From Erythrophleum ivorense (lineage: Eukaryota; Streptophyta; Magnoliopsida; Fabales; Fabaceae): a stretch of DNA of 64,000 bases. A model generated the notes under the pieces. The model did no database searches. It was not told the DNA's origin and was given only the letters and a program-made list of their open reading frames with translations. The stretch spans positions 25,931,470 to 25,995,469 of the forward strand of contig JAIUCV010000008.1 in NCBI GenBank assembly GCA_026724425.1, read 5' to 3'. Shown piece after piece: positions 1-12,325 of the stretch. The number at the start of each line of letters is the position of its first letter. The first letter of the stretch is position 1. The position numbers were made by a program, and so were the translations under genes.

Positions 1-304
1 CCTCCTATTATTGTAACAACATTGCTTGTTGTTGATCTAGGCATTGTATAATCTCCCTTAGAGTTCCTACTACAAGATCTTCTAGTTCTTGTCTTGTTGG
101 CACCCTAGCTGGTCTACCCCTACCTTTCCTTGTTGTTACTATCTGAGAAATAAGAGGTTTCAACACACAATCCAAAGATATCACAAATATCTAAGTCATC
201 CAATATTTCTCATCAAAGCACATATATCAAGTTTTCCAAACAAGATATACAGTCTCATCCATCACAAAGTATCATTGCTTGAACCATTGCTCTGATACAA
301 AAAA
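1..304 (-). mobile_element. Start of internal region of LTR element E (gag N-terminus remnant)
   Basis: Read on the minus strand, this follows LTR E and its primer-binding site. An open frame runs from about 150 down to 11 and contains a basic RGRGRP motif and a polar helix-like stretch, as at the N-terminus of Ty3/gypsy gag. Two adjacent in-frame stops (TAA, TAG at 10-5) end it, and no start codon is evident. The element continues off the left edge. The gag call is inferred from position and composition. Confidence 0.45.
281..300 (-). other. Primer-binding site of element E (initiator-tRNA-Met type)
   Basis: The minus strand reads TTGTATCAGAGCAATGGTTC, close to the plant consensus TGGTATCAGAGCCATGGTT complementary to initiator tRNA-Met. 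It lies four bases inside the TG/CA end of the LTR at 305, the expected spacing. This fixes the element's orientation as minus and identifies 305-2565 as its 5' LTR. Confidence 0.7.
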
Positions 305-2565
305 TGTAACACTTTAACTATCTAGCTCTCTTATTTAAATTACTATGGATCAACAATAAATCCATTTACTGAAGACAAAAAAATACTTAATCCATAATTT
401 CTAAAATTCATATACTTGCCTTTTTCAAAAATTCCATGTCCAGACAACGTAACCATTAAAAAAAATGTACATAATATTCTATGAAAAATTTAGTAGAGTT
501 TCCCCCTTATAAAATTGGCTATCCAGACCACTCAAATGGTCACATAATAGCCCAAACTCACATATATAGGAAAGTACAGATAATACCAGGGTCACATACC
601 ACAATATGGGCATAGAACATCAACTATAATGAAATAACTTAGGCTAGAGTTATACATCACTATTTATAGGATACTAGTATACATAATACAACATGATGAA
701 GTTAAACATAATCCATTTATATTCTTTGTACATTACATCAAAATTAGATACAAAACATTCATATATTTTTATAAATCTAAACATCATTCTTTCTCTTTTC
801 CTTTGTTAGCACTGGAACTTCCACCTGGAACTGATTAATGGAAAAATAGAGATAGGGGTGAGATTTGGGAGAATTGCAGTAGCTATACTCAAATAATCCA
901 TAATAAGCATGAGATAGTTAAGCAAAAACAATGCAAGTATGCATGGTTATCTAAAAACTAACATAAATGCTTTACATGTATGCAATATACTTAATCATGG
1001 CCATAAAACTCAGCTCAGCTTAGGCTTTTCTCTTGGGCTTGGTAGAACTACTGCATTCATTCCCATATTATCAATATCTAATGCTCATAACTATTTCTCT
1101 CAAGTCTTTATAGCTTTTATCTATGCTTTAGGCCACTTAAGTGCACTTGAAACTTTCATTTTACATACTTTTAGGACACTTGCTTATTAGATGGTAAATA
1201 TGCCATTTAAAATATTCAAATTTGACCATATTCAAGGGCCTAAATGTTTGAAATCTCTTTTTGATTCTAGCTTCCCATAATTGGTTCAACACTTAGGAGT
1301 TAAGTTAGGGGTTCCAATAAGCTTAAATCCCAAGCCAACCTATGCTTCAAAAATTCATAATTCAAGCCACAAATTTCATAGTTACTATTCTTTTAGTTAT
1401 TGGCACTATTCATTTGGTATTTTTACTTTTTTACATAATGGAATACATTATGTAACCTTAAACCTCAAGGGGAAATTTCAAGAATTGAACTTCTAGGCTT
1501 CAAAATTTTATCATTCATGATTCATATAGCCCTATTAGGATTGGTTAGAGCACTACAAGCTTGGTTACATAAGCTTAAAGTTAATTGTTTCCATAATGCT
1601 CTTTCTTGAATCATAAATTTCCAACTTCCAAAATCTAGTTTCTAAATTCAATTTAATGCTTCCATTATTGTTCTTATATCATTTTAAGACTATCCATAGT
1701 CCAATAATCTATTGAACAACTTTTTAACCCCTTGAAATTGCTCTTGGCCGAATATGGAACCATAAAACCCTAACTTATACATTTCAAAGTTTCAATCAAT
1801 TTTAAGTTTAGATTTTTGTTCCTTGCATCAAATAACATCTAAATATACTAATTAGGAATGGAAAATCAAATGGTTAGCCATTAAAGAAGCCTAGGCATAA
1901 CCATTACACATTCATGGTCTAAATTGCATATTTTCATGATTCAAGGAAAACTAATGTTAGATATGGAATCTTTGCAAGCTAAAACCCTTGGTTCCATCAA
2001 GAACACATGAAGAAAGACTCTCCTCCTCACTTTCTCTCTCTAGGTTGAAGCTTAAATGGCTTGAAAATACAAGATTTTACAAATATTTCAAGTAAAATCT
2101 TACCTTAAAACGAAGCTCTCTTTGCATAGATTATTTTTCACTGATTTGTTTCTTGAAAAGAGTTCCTTGTTGGCTTGAGTCAAACCTGAATCTTCAAGTT
2201 TTCAAGAAAAAAAATCACCATTAGAGAGCTCTTAGAAAGAGGAACAACTTTCCTTACTAGCGTGGGATGAAACAGAGCCATTTACTTACCTAACCTGGAG
2301 CTTAAACTTATTCTCTCTCTTCCCTTAACGTCATGCCATGGCTGGTCTAAAATTCTAAAAATGGAAGCTTGGAAAAGATGATGAGATGTAATTTTATTTA
2401 AGAAGCCACTTTTATAATTTTTAAAAATGACCATTTTACCCGTACAAGCCTATTTGCTTTATTTAGACTCATTTTTCAAGCTTTTTTAGTACTAGGCTGC
2501 TCTTTACAAATTTTTGGGTGCTCTTTCACATAAAAACTTTAATTTTGAAGTTTGAAGGTGTAACA
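305..2565 (-). mobile_element. 5' LTR of element E, about 2.26 kb
   Basis: The minus strand starts TGTTACACCTTC and ends AAAGTGTTACA next to the primer-binding site. A TATA-like ATTATAAAAGTGG lies near 2405-2420 and a strong splice-donor-like AAGGTAAGAT near 2100. No coding capacity is seen. The upper boundary is ambiguous by 7 bp, because TGTAACA at 2559-2565 can belong either to this LTR or to the end of LTR A0. Confidence 0.6.
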
Positions 2566-4424
2566 CCATACATAGCTAGTGTAATATCCAGTACCTCTAT
2601 AAATGTGAGAAACTTTATGCGTGGTTTCTCCGTAAATGTATGTAATTCACTAGATATAGAAGAAAGTCCTCCAGATAGAATGATTTGAGGTCCAATAAAA
2701 TTAGAGTGATAATCTAGACCTCAGATAATGAGAATCCAAGGTTCGTGGCATTTTCGTAATTTTGGGCACTTTTTGAAAAACTCATAGGAGGATTTTTTAA
2801 ATGAAAAAAATGAGTTTCCCAAGGTTCTCAGAGGCCCTAAAAACTATAAGAACCCCCAAAATAGTTAAAACCCCTCTGATATACGAGTTAGAACGTCAGT
2901 GAATCTGAACTTTGACCCTTTTATTCAGAAAGTTTTTAGACCTGATTTGAGTGATTTTAATAAATTTTATGATGGAAAAGATGGTTATTGAAAAGGAGTT
3001 GAAATGAGCCTAAAACGAAAAGCTAAGAATGAAAGACAAAATTAGCATTTTAAAAACTTCCTTAAGAGTCCCTAGCTATAAATAGGTGTCACCTTACTTC
3101 TCCCTCACTTTTGGCTGACCTAAATTCTGTCCAAGACCAGGGAGAAGTTTTGCAAAGAGTGGCGCACAAGAGGGAGCTTCAAAGGAGGAGAAAAGCCTAG
3201 GAAAAGGTATGGGAAATCAAGGAATTTCTTGTTTCTTCCTTCATTGAACTTGTTTTCCTTCTTCTCCTCTTTCTTTCCATGGTTTTGGTGCATGATTTGG
3301 TTCTATTTTAAATCCAAACCAGAGGGGAGGAGTTTGAATTCTAAGAGGAGGACCAAGGCAAAGGGGAAAGCTCTTGAGAAAAGCTTGAATTCAAGGTAAA
3401 TCCATTAGTTTTCATGCCTCTTCTTCCTTGCTCCCTTTATGTATGGTTCGACAATTATATGGACAACTAAGAGGAAGTTATTTTTTAACCAAACCAAGGA
3501 TAAATCCTAGGATTTAGAGTGTGAAAAATAAGAATATGCAAAGAAATCCAAGAAAGAACCATTGATTTGTAAGATGTCTAGTCTAGGTTTTCACTTGCAC
3601 CTTGGTTTGTAGGAAGCTTTTTAGCCATAATTTAAGGTGTCTAAGAGTTTTTGTGAGTTCCTAGACACAAGAGAGCCTTCCACATCCTCCTATCATCGAA
3701 GAAATCAAAAGAACTCCTTTGATGTCCTTAAGAAGCATAGCCTTAGCCTAGCATGGATGAAGCACCAAGGGATAGTTTTAAATTCTTCCAAGCTTAGTTT
3801 TGCATCATTTATAATGGGAGAGTGTGAAAGGAAGCCTTGGAAAAATTTTAGAAAGCTGAGAAAGTGTGATGAAGATATAGGTTCTATATTGTAGCATAAT
3901 GAAACAACACCTACCTAGGCTTTTTGAAATGATTGTGTGATAGCTCCAAGAGGTCTAAATGAAGTCAAGAGTCATAGATTAAAAGAAAGAATAAAGCCAA
4001 GATTATGTTTTCCTAAGGTTGTTCCATTAGGTGCCTTATGGAACCATAATTGAACCATTTGAGCCATCTAGCTTTTCAAGTGCATGTGTAGTTTTAGAAA
4101 TTGTTCCAAGAGAGTAATTTGCTTCCATATAATGTGTTTAGGCCAAAGGAATCAAGTTCCACCTTCTTGTGAGTGCTTCACCGAGGGAAAGGAACCATTA
4201 TTAAGGAGAAAAGTGTGTTGTTGTGTACCAAGGTAGCTCTCTCTTCTTTCTCTCATGCATGAATGGATGTTTATCTTGTCTTTGAATGTGTGTGTGTATG
4301 TTTTAAGCCACAAAAGATGTTCTAGCATGTATTTATATGCCATGGTACGATGATGCTTTGCTTATGGGCTTGAATGATGCTTTTATGACTTTGAATGGCT
4401 TGCTGGAGTGTGATGAAGCCAAAA

Positions 4425-4575
4425 GTCCTTTAGCTAAAGTGAAGATAAGTCAAAAGTCCCTAAGAATGGGTGAGACAAAGCCAAAAGTCTCTAAAAAGTA
4501 AAATTTAGTCAAAAGTCCCTTAAGAAAATGGTGAGGCAAGTCCAAAATCTCCAAAGAGAATAGGTGAGGCTAAAC
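4425..4575 (+). repeat. Short-period CAAAAGTCCC array inside LTR A1
   Basis: The phrase CAAAAGTCCC(T)N followed by GGTGAGGC-like text recurs four to five times at about 30-50 bp spacing with drift. The same array is recognisable in other family A copies: plus at 24930-25110; minus at about 8900-9080, 13890-14040, 21950-22140 and 41030-41170. It is therefore a property of the LTR family and not a local event. Confidence 0.65.
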
Positions 4576-5812
4576 CATTTGCTTGGCAAGCCAATGTATG
4601 TTTTATGAGACTTCTTGAGTGCAAGAAATGTTCCATGAATGATTATGTGTAACACCATATATTTCTAACTTATTTTTACTATCCCCATGCTTCAAACCAT
4701 CTCACATAAGGAGTAAGAAAAAGGTAATAAAATAATAAATTTCTTAGCATTGCGTCGCGTATAAAATTTTTATTCGGTGTCCCATAGACCATGTGAGATC
4801 ATGTATCACATTCTTATATTTAATTACATAGATACAGCTCATTTCTATCACCAAAATTGGCCTAGAGCTCTTGTATGACAAGGGATACATAAAATTCATG
4901 GTAGCTAATTCGGCCAGACTTTTCCCTTTTCTGTTACAAATTCTAGAAAATCATAACTAATTCTAGAAAAATCAAAATCATATATTCTTTGCCATTATGA
5001 AAAGCTATACATGTCTACTTTATGCTAAAAATATGTTCAGGCCATGAAACACAATACAGAAGACGTTTGACATTTGAAAAGATGTAGAGGTCTGATTGGC
5101 TACTGATACTATCATAGGTTTCTGCTATAAACTTAAAAAATGTCTAATTAATTTCACAAAAATCTAATTCAGGCAAATGATACCAATATAGAAAGCTATA
5201 GATGTTAGCTAGAGGGGAAATAATAACTTTAGACCAGTTTAGGCACATCCAAGACTTGAAAACTAATCAAACCATATCTGAGGTCAGTTTGGATGCCTGA
5301 TACTAGACAGAAACTTCAAAAATTCATATCTCCCTCTCTAGACATCCAAATGGGGTGCTTCCAGTTGGCTCACTAGGAATGTCTAATTTCTTTTATAAAA
5401 TTTCATGGCAATTGGACCTCACTTGCCCCCTGAGTGATAGAATTTATTTTTGGACCAGTGTGAATAGTACCATGAACTAAAATCAAAATTTTTTTCAACT
5501 TCAAAAATTCATCAAATATTCCATAGACTTCCAAAAATTATGTACTTTAGCTTTTCAAAAATCTTTCAACAAGCTCTAATTGCATGCCAGGTTTCATATC
5601 AAGAAGAGTTCATTTGGACAAAAAGTGGTAAAGGTTTCCAATATGGTCAATTTTAGTTCATATTGGAGACCAAATGTGTCCAAATGACTTTTCTTGGTGT
5701 TTGACACCTCTTGGGCAAGTTTAAAAGTATGATTATGACTTGTATGAACTACTCAAGTGGTCCAAAACTTAATGCATCTCAATTTGGTCATTCCACTTCC
5801 ATTTATGCATAC

Positions 5813-8452
5813 TGTAACACCTAAAAATTAATTAAAGTGTTAATCATGGATTTGAGTTAATTAAAAATAATTAATATGAAATAATCGGGTAAGTTAAGTG
5901 AACGAAAATTTTAGAGAGATAAATTATTAATATGAGTTTGAAATTTAATTAGGATAGAAACTTCATCTAAGCCCAAATTAATGTAAGAAATCATGATAAG
6001 AGACTAATGGAGGCCCAATAATTTTAGGTGCAGACCCAACTTTTATTGTGAGACTTGGCCTAAGAGAGGGCACCTAGTGATGGCCCAATAACCCTTGTGC
6101 AGACCCAAATCAATTGAGTTCTTCAAACTTGGTCTGGCCCAATTAAATCTTTGCAGCTCAACACCTTGAAGCTGGCCCAACAATGCTTAAATCAGAACCC
6201 ACTTGCAATTGGACCCTTGGGGCAGCCTATGACCCACCTTAAACCCAACTTAACCCCTAAACACTTAAGGCTCTCCACATTTTGCTGAAACAAATATACA
6301 CACAACTCATTTTCGAAGGTTTGAAGGGAGGCTAGGGTTTGGGGCAAGAAATCTATCATTTCCCACTTCTAGAACAAGATTCAACCAAGGTAATAGTTAT
6401 ATAACTTAATTCTCTTATCTTTCCCTTTAATTTGACCCAATTAATGTTCCAATTAGAGCACTTTCACCCATATCCAAAATCTGAAACTTGCCATTTGATA
6501 TTTCCATGTTGAGGCTAGGGCTGACATTAGGTAAGTACAAACTCTTCTTTTTAAGGTATTTCTACTGGTTTGAGGCCCCAATGATTGGATTATAGTATGG
6601 GTATTAATTTTTTACGAATTTGCTTAGGATTTAGGATGATATATTGAAGTTTCTGGTAGAGGACACCTCCATTCCGAATTTTGGGAATTTGTAGTGGCTG
6701 GGAGGATTTTTGCACCACTGGTAGCTGTTGCAAATTGTCTATAAGTAAGGTAACTGGGACTGTATTAATTCCATATATATATCTATTTTAATTTTATATT
6801 TACTATACATGAATGATTTGAAATGTTAAATGAATTGGTTGGCTATCTATTATATTGTGTTTAGACCTTGTGAGTCCATGGTGGAGCTGTGGTGTGGCTG
6901 CCACCCATGCATGTGCTTCGATCGGGCACCGGGTTATGATCAAACCCCAAATGCACTGAGCCCTAGTTGTGCTCATTGGAGAGTGGGTGCCATGGACAGG
7001 TCTTTCCCGGTGTTATTGGCTTTTAACATGTGGAATTATGATTGCTAGTATGGGATGGTAATCATAATAGCCTAACCATTTCCTTTGCTGACATGGCTGA
7101 TATGATTCTGATGTTGATTTTGATTCATGCATATATTTTAATTAAATTAGATATTATGAATGAAAATTTCCTTAGTTACTGAGATTCGTATCTCACCCCG
7201 TTTTATGGGATTATGCTTTCAAGTGAAGGCTTTTCGAGTAAGGATAAGGGGAAGCAAGTTAATGAAAATCCATGACCTCTAACCATGTGGAGAGAAGGCC
7301 ACACTTAGACTGGTTTATCTAGAATAAATGCTAAATTTTGTATTCCTTTTTGTATAGCATCATTATGTAATCATGTTGCCAAGTGTAGGCTCTTATATTT
7401 TGATTGCTTAGGATGTATTTATTAAGAAGTTAGGCCTCATCTTAGCTTGGTATTGGATGTATGAACCTATAACACCTTATGTATGAATTTTACTGAATTT
7501 ATGGTATGGTATACTATTAGAAATATAATTATGTGATGCAGTAGATGTTGATATGAATAGTTAGGCAAATAAGGTAGATAAATACCATTAGAGTCATATA
7601 AAATGAGGGGAAGTGGTACTAGGGTGTTCCTAAGAAGAGAATTAGAGTGCATGGGATGAAATTTGGGAGATGTAGTTACAGGAGGGAGTCACGTCGTGGC
7701 CAAGAAGGCCTCACCGCGGCCTGGAGAGTGACAGTCGTGAGGAACGCCGCAGCTTGAGGAATCTCACCGGGGCTCAGTGTGAAAAAAATCACCAAGGAGG
7801 GTGGCAGAGTGAAACCTCACCACAGCGCAACAGGTCTTGCCGCGTCACTAAATGAGGAAACTAGGTAAAGAGTGTCCAGTAGCGATCCTCGCCGCGGCGC
7901 AAGAGTTTTTCGCCAAGAGGAGAATCGTGGGAATTTGAACAATAATCCCAGGAGGCATTTTCGCCGTGGCGCCACGTAAGCTGGCCACGGCAAAATTCGC
8001 GTAAATTACCCAATGATTCCCAAGAGTAACTTAGCCACGGCGTGGAAGGTTGCGGCCATGGCACAAAGTGAAAAATGTAGTTTTTGAGCTCCAGAACCTA
8101 ACTTAGCCGCAACGGGAGAGTTTCAAGTCGCGGCGCAGGTCCCCAAACTCCTACCTTTAACCTAGAACCCAATTTCTTCACTGGTAATGCTAGGAAATGA
8201 TATAAGAACACTTGTGGGAGGTTTTTGTGTTTTGAAACTGATGGATGGATAAATCACAAACCCTTCATGATAGTATAATTTCTTTTATGCATTCTCACGT
8301 TTGTGGTTATTTAGTGATGACCCTAACATCAAGGTTTAAATTTGCCTATATTTTCATAATGTAATAAATTGTAACGACCCTAAACCTTGACCATTAATTA
8401 TTAATTATGTATTCAACCATAATTACCATGTTTAGAAGATAGGGTTGTCACA
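5813..8452 (+). mobile_element. Solo LTR B1 (family B), 2640 bp, TSD CATAC
   Basis: It begins TGTAACACCTAAAA and ends GGGTTGTCACA. CATAC at 5808-5812 is repeated at 8453-8457, and removing the block restores the A2 sequence as seen in A3. A splice-donor-like CAAGGTAA is at 6386-6393. The 3' third carries a CpG-rich motif array. Related partial copies lie at 56241-57859 (minus) and 57860-58543 (plus). There is no coding capacity. It is the innermost and therefore youngest insertion of this nest. Confidence 0.8.
7685..8150 (+). repeat. CpG-rich CCGCGGC motif array in LTR B1
   Basis: About a dozen variants of a C-C-G-C-G-G-C core (for example CTCACCGCGGCC, CTCGCCGCGGCGC, TTAGCCACGGC) occur at irregular 20-50 bp spacing. 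The stretch stands out from its AT-rich surroundings. A decayed counterpart is visible in the minus-strand B copy near 56560-56840. Confidence 0.6.
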
Positions 8453-10959
8453 CATACACTTCCATAACACTAGTTTGCCACCATATGTCCAAAATGCACA
8501 TTTTCATACATGTAATCTTAGCTCTCATTTATACATGATATATTAACATAATTATATATATTTATAATATCATAGGACATATACAATCATGGATTACAAC
8601 ATTTACCATTCATATGGCCTTAAAGAACAAAATCTATACACTTTCCTGTCAAACTTTCATCTCTCAAGTGGTTGGCTCCCATTTCCTTGTTCCCTTTGTC
8701 CACCTAGCATGTTAGAATATTAGAGAGGAGGGAATGAGATTCAAAGAATCCCAATAGCTCATCTCCCTTTCAATCACACATAAAAGATGCAAAACCAATC
8801 TTGAAAACGCATGCATGAGTAGCATAGGATGTACAATCATTCAAGAGACATTTTCAAAATTTGAACAAGTCATATATAGCATACAAAGGCTTGCCAAGTA
8901 AGTGGATTAACCTCACCCATTCACTTGTAGATTTTGGACTTGCTTCACCCATTCTTTAAGAGGTTCTTAAACTCAACCTTACTTTTGGGAGTCAACTTCA
9001 TTTTTGGAAGACTCTTTACTTTGTCTCAACCAATCTTAAGGGCTCTTGGCTCATCCTCATCATGGCTAAGGGTTCTTGGCATCACCACACTCAAGCACAC
9101 ATAACAAATATCATTTGAAAACATAATGGTTCATCATGGTACCATGGCATATAAAATCATGCTAGAATACTTTTCATGGCTTAAAACACACATACACACA
9201 TTCAAAGACAAGCCAAGTATACATTCATGCATGAGAGAAGGAGGAATGAGTTACCTTGGATGCAACCACACTTTTTTTTCTTGAATTTGCTCTCCCTTCC
9301 TCAGCCTCACACACACAAAGGTGTGGGAATAATTTCTCTTGGCCTAAACATAATTTATGGAAGCCAATTAGGTTCATGGAATTAATTCTAAGGCCACACA
9401 TCTTATTTAGATACTAACTTGATCTATAAACCCTTTTATGTTTCTAAGAATGCACCTAATGAAGCAACACCCATCAAATAAATTCTAAGCTCCATTCTTT
9501 CTCTTCATATGTGATTCTTAACTCCTTTTAAGCCTTTTGGAGTTATCATACAATTGAAATAAAGAGCCTAACTACATGTTGCTTCTTTAGGTCATATTAT
9601 GGAACATAAGGTACCAACTTATCCTCTATGGTTTCTAAATTTTTTCCAAGACTTCCCCTCATCTTCACTCATCATATATGACTCAAAAATAGGTTTAGAA
9701 AAATTTAAAACTATCTCTAGGTATGCAAACCCTCTTAGGCCAAGACTAGGAAGCAATTTGCTCTCCATGGACTTTGCTTTGTTTTCTTGATGAAGGAAGC
9801 ACATGGGGAGACTTCTAGGGATCTTAGGATCTCATTTAAACTCTCATTTAGACATATAAATTAAGACATCAAATCAGATTTTACAAGGAATATATGAAAC
9901 CCTAGAATTTGCATCTTGAATTTCCATGGTTCTTTGTTACTTTTCTTTGCATATTCTTATTCTTCACACTCTTTTTCCTAAGAATCACCCTTGGTTCTGC
10001 CTAAAAATCAAGCCCTCCTATGACTTCTTGAGTGGGGCGAAATATGGAGAGAAGAGGAGAAAGGGGGGTAGCAACCATGGAAGAAGAAATTACCTTATTT
10101 TTCCTTATTTTCTTACTTGAATCTTGTCTTCTTTGGCCTCCTCTCTTCAAATCTGAATTTTCCCCTCAATTTCTCCCTTAAAATAGATCCATATACTTCA
10201 ATATAATCATAGGAAATAAAGGAGAATAAAGGAGAAGAGGTTTGGAAAGGAAAAAGCATGAAAAACTACCAAAATCCATACTTCAACCTTTGATTTCTCC
10301 TCTTCTTCCTCTTCCTCTTGTGTGCCACTCTCCTAGAGTTTTTCCTTTGGTTTAGGGCAGAAACATATGAAGCTAAATGAATGGAAGAGTGGGGCACCCT
10401 ATATATATATAAGTGGAGGAATGGAGACTTTTCAAAAAATTTCATTTTGACCTTCGTTTTTGGCATTTTTGTTTCTAATCTCTTTTAGCTCCTTTTTTAG
10501 AACTGTCTTTTCTATTATAAAATTTTGGTTTCCAATTTAGTAAAATGCCTTTGGAATCACTCAAATCAAAGCTAAAATCTTTCCCAACGAATCTGTCAAA
10601 GTTCGGGTACACTAATGTTGAAAAATGTCCATCAGAGGTTTTAATTGTCCTAGGGCTTCTCATGGTTTTCAAGGCCTCCGAGAATCCCAAAAAACTCAAA
10701 ACTTTCATTTAAAAAGCCTTCCTGTGTAAATTCCAAAATTTACTCAAAATTACAAAAATGCCATTATATTTCGTAAGTTTTTGGTCAAATTTTGTTTCTT
10801 CATTCTAGCTCTGTTTTTCTTTCCATCTGACCCTAGGATTCTCATTTTTAGGAGTCTAGAATGTCACTCAAATTTTTTGAGACATTAACTAATTTATTTC
10901 AAGGAACTTACTTTGAAAATGCGTCCATTTTTGTTGTTTAACGAAAACTGGACATTACG

Positions 10960-12320
10960 CATTCCATGATATCCATGCATGCATTGTTAGACTTGAATTT
11001 TCATCCTTTATGTATGGTTGAAAGAGAAAAGAGCTATTGGGATTCTTAAAATCTCATCCCTTCCTTCCCATTGCCTAACATGTCTAGGTGGACCAAGTGA
11101 ACTAAGAAATAGGAGCCACTAAGCTTAAAGAAGAGGATTGACAATAAAGTGTGTGATTTTGTCTATTTTGTAGCCATATGAATGGCATATGATGTAGTCC
11201 TATGGTGAATATGTTGTATAATCACTTGAACATATATAATTACATGAATACTTGATGTGTATATGAGATTTTATGCCATATGAATGATATAACAATTTTT
11301 GGACATTGAATGGCAAGATATAGCTTATGTGTTCTTGTGTATATCTTGGGGTGAGATTATGAGTTTGTGAAATCTAGGTTTGTGCACCTTTGAGACATGT
11401 TTAGTAGACCATTTTGGTGTTTTGCCACATGCTTAAGTGGCCATGAATGTCTTAGGAGCTAATTGGACCATTTGAGACCCTTGAAAGGCACAAATTTAAC
11501 CATTTTGGAACCCAATATCAAGATCTAACCAAAATGAATGAATTTTCTCATAAAATTTGGTATGCATATAGATCTCATCTAAAATTTTTTGGGAAACTAA
11601 AGAATAGATTATTTAGAGCTCTATGGAATTAATTATGAATTTTTAAATTTGCCAAAATTTACCTATTTTGGTATGGTTACTGTTCATATAGTTAGTTTTG
11701 TCTCCTACATTATTTGAGGGTCAAATAGTATCCAATGCTCATGAAATTTACAAGTATAAACTAGACATGATAAGATTTCTATGGCCACCAAAATCACCCC
11801 AATTGGATGTCTGAGTAGGGAGATATGAATTTTTAAAGTTTTGTGATAGTACCAGTAGCACAATATAAGTTTGGGTACTATTCCATTAATTTTTAGTATC
11901 TAGATGTTCCTTTTTTGGTCTAAACTTATTTTTAACATAAAGTAGACATTTTTAGCTTTCCAAAATGGTATAGTTTTCTTGATTTTGATTTTTTTGGAAT
12001 TAGTTATGATTTTTCAAAGTTTATGACAGAAAGCTAGCACACTAATCGGAGGTTGAACTTGTGAATTTTATGTATATGGTTCATGAGCTCGAGTTTTTTG
12101 CCACATCTTGAGATGGTTTTGAGTTGTATACATGTATTTAAATATGAGAATGAGATGGATGAATTCATATGGTTCACGAGACATGAAATGAAAATTTTAT
12201 CCACGATGTAATGCGAAAATAATACAATATTTTAATGCCATTTTCTTGAAAAACTTGTGTTATTCAAGGAAGTTTGTCTAGAATTGAGATTGAGATGAGT
12301 TATATGAATATGATGTTACA
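10960..12320 (+). mobile_element. 3' piece of solo LTR A1
   Basis: This continues A1 after the A2 insertion. The join is supported because text on both sides lines up with the uninterrupted equivalent in A3 read on the minus strand. It includes the conserved 'ATTGGGATTCTTAAAATCTC' block and, in reverse order, the tandem modules. It ends TGATGTTACA, followed by the GCTAG duplication. Confidence 0.65.
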
Positions 12321-12325
12321 GCTAG

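Larger units (their letters stand above)
4648..10959 (-). mobile_element. LTR A2 (family A) nested in A1
   Basis: Pieces 4648-5812 and 8458-10959 (about 3.67 kb) flank nested B1. It begins TGTAACACCATAT on the plus strand and ends GGACATTACG, where the family has TTACA, so the last base is changed. A minus-strand TATA run (TTATATATATATAG) lies near 10399-10412. The tandem modules start at 4947, 5137, 5319 and 5504. I could not find a convincing target-site duplication, so the upper edge is uncertain by a few bases. Confidence 0.68.
2580..12320 (+). mobile_element. Solo LTR A1 (family A) with 5-bp TSD GCTAG
   Basis: Pieces 2580-4647 and 10960-12320 (about 3.4 kb) are separated by nested A2. 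It begins TGTAATATCCAG and ends ATGATGTTACA. GCTAG at 2575-2579 is repeated at 12321-12325, a perfect target-site duplication, and the host on both sides is A0. A TATA box CTATAAATAG lies at 3076-3085, about 500 bp into the LTR, with a splice-donor-like CAAGGTAA at 3392-3399. There is no internal domain, so it is a solo LTR. No ORF here looks real. Confidence 0.78.

Noticed and set aside
4152..4343. Small ORFs within family A LTRs (also 9599-9804, 10266-10708, 22279-22461, 41318-41605)
   Set aside because: Equivalent positions in other copies are not open, so there is no sign of a conserved LTR-encoded peptide.
7861..8064. 67-codon ORF in the GC-rich part of B1
   Set aside because: It lies in a motif array of an LTR; composition, not coding, explains the open frame.
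4643..10964. Target-site duplication for LTR A2
   Set aside because: TTATG on the left and CATTC on the right do not match, so none is claimed.
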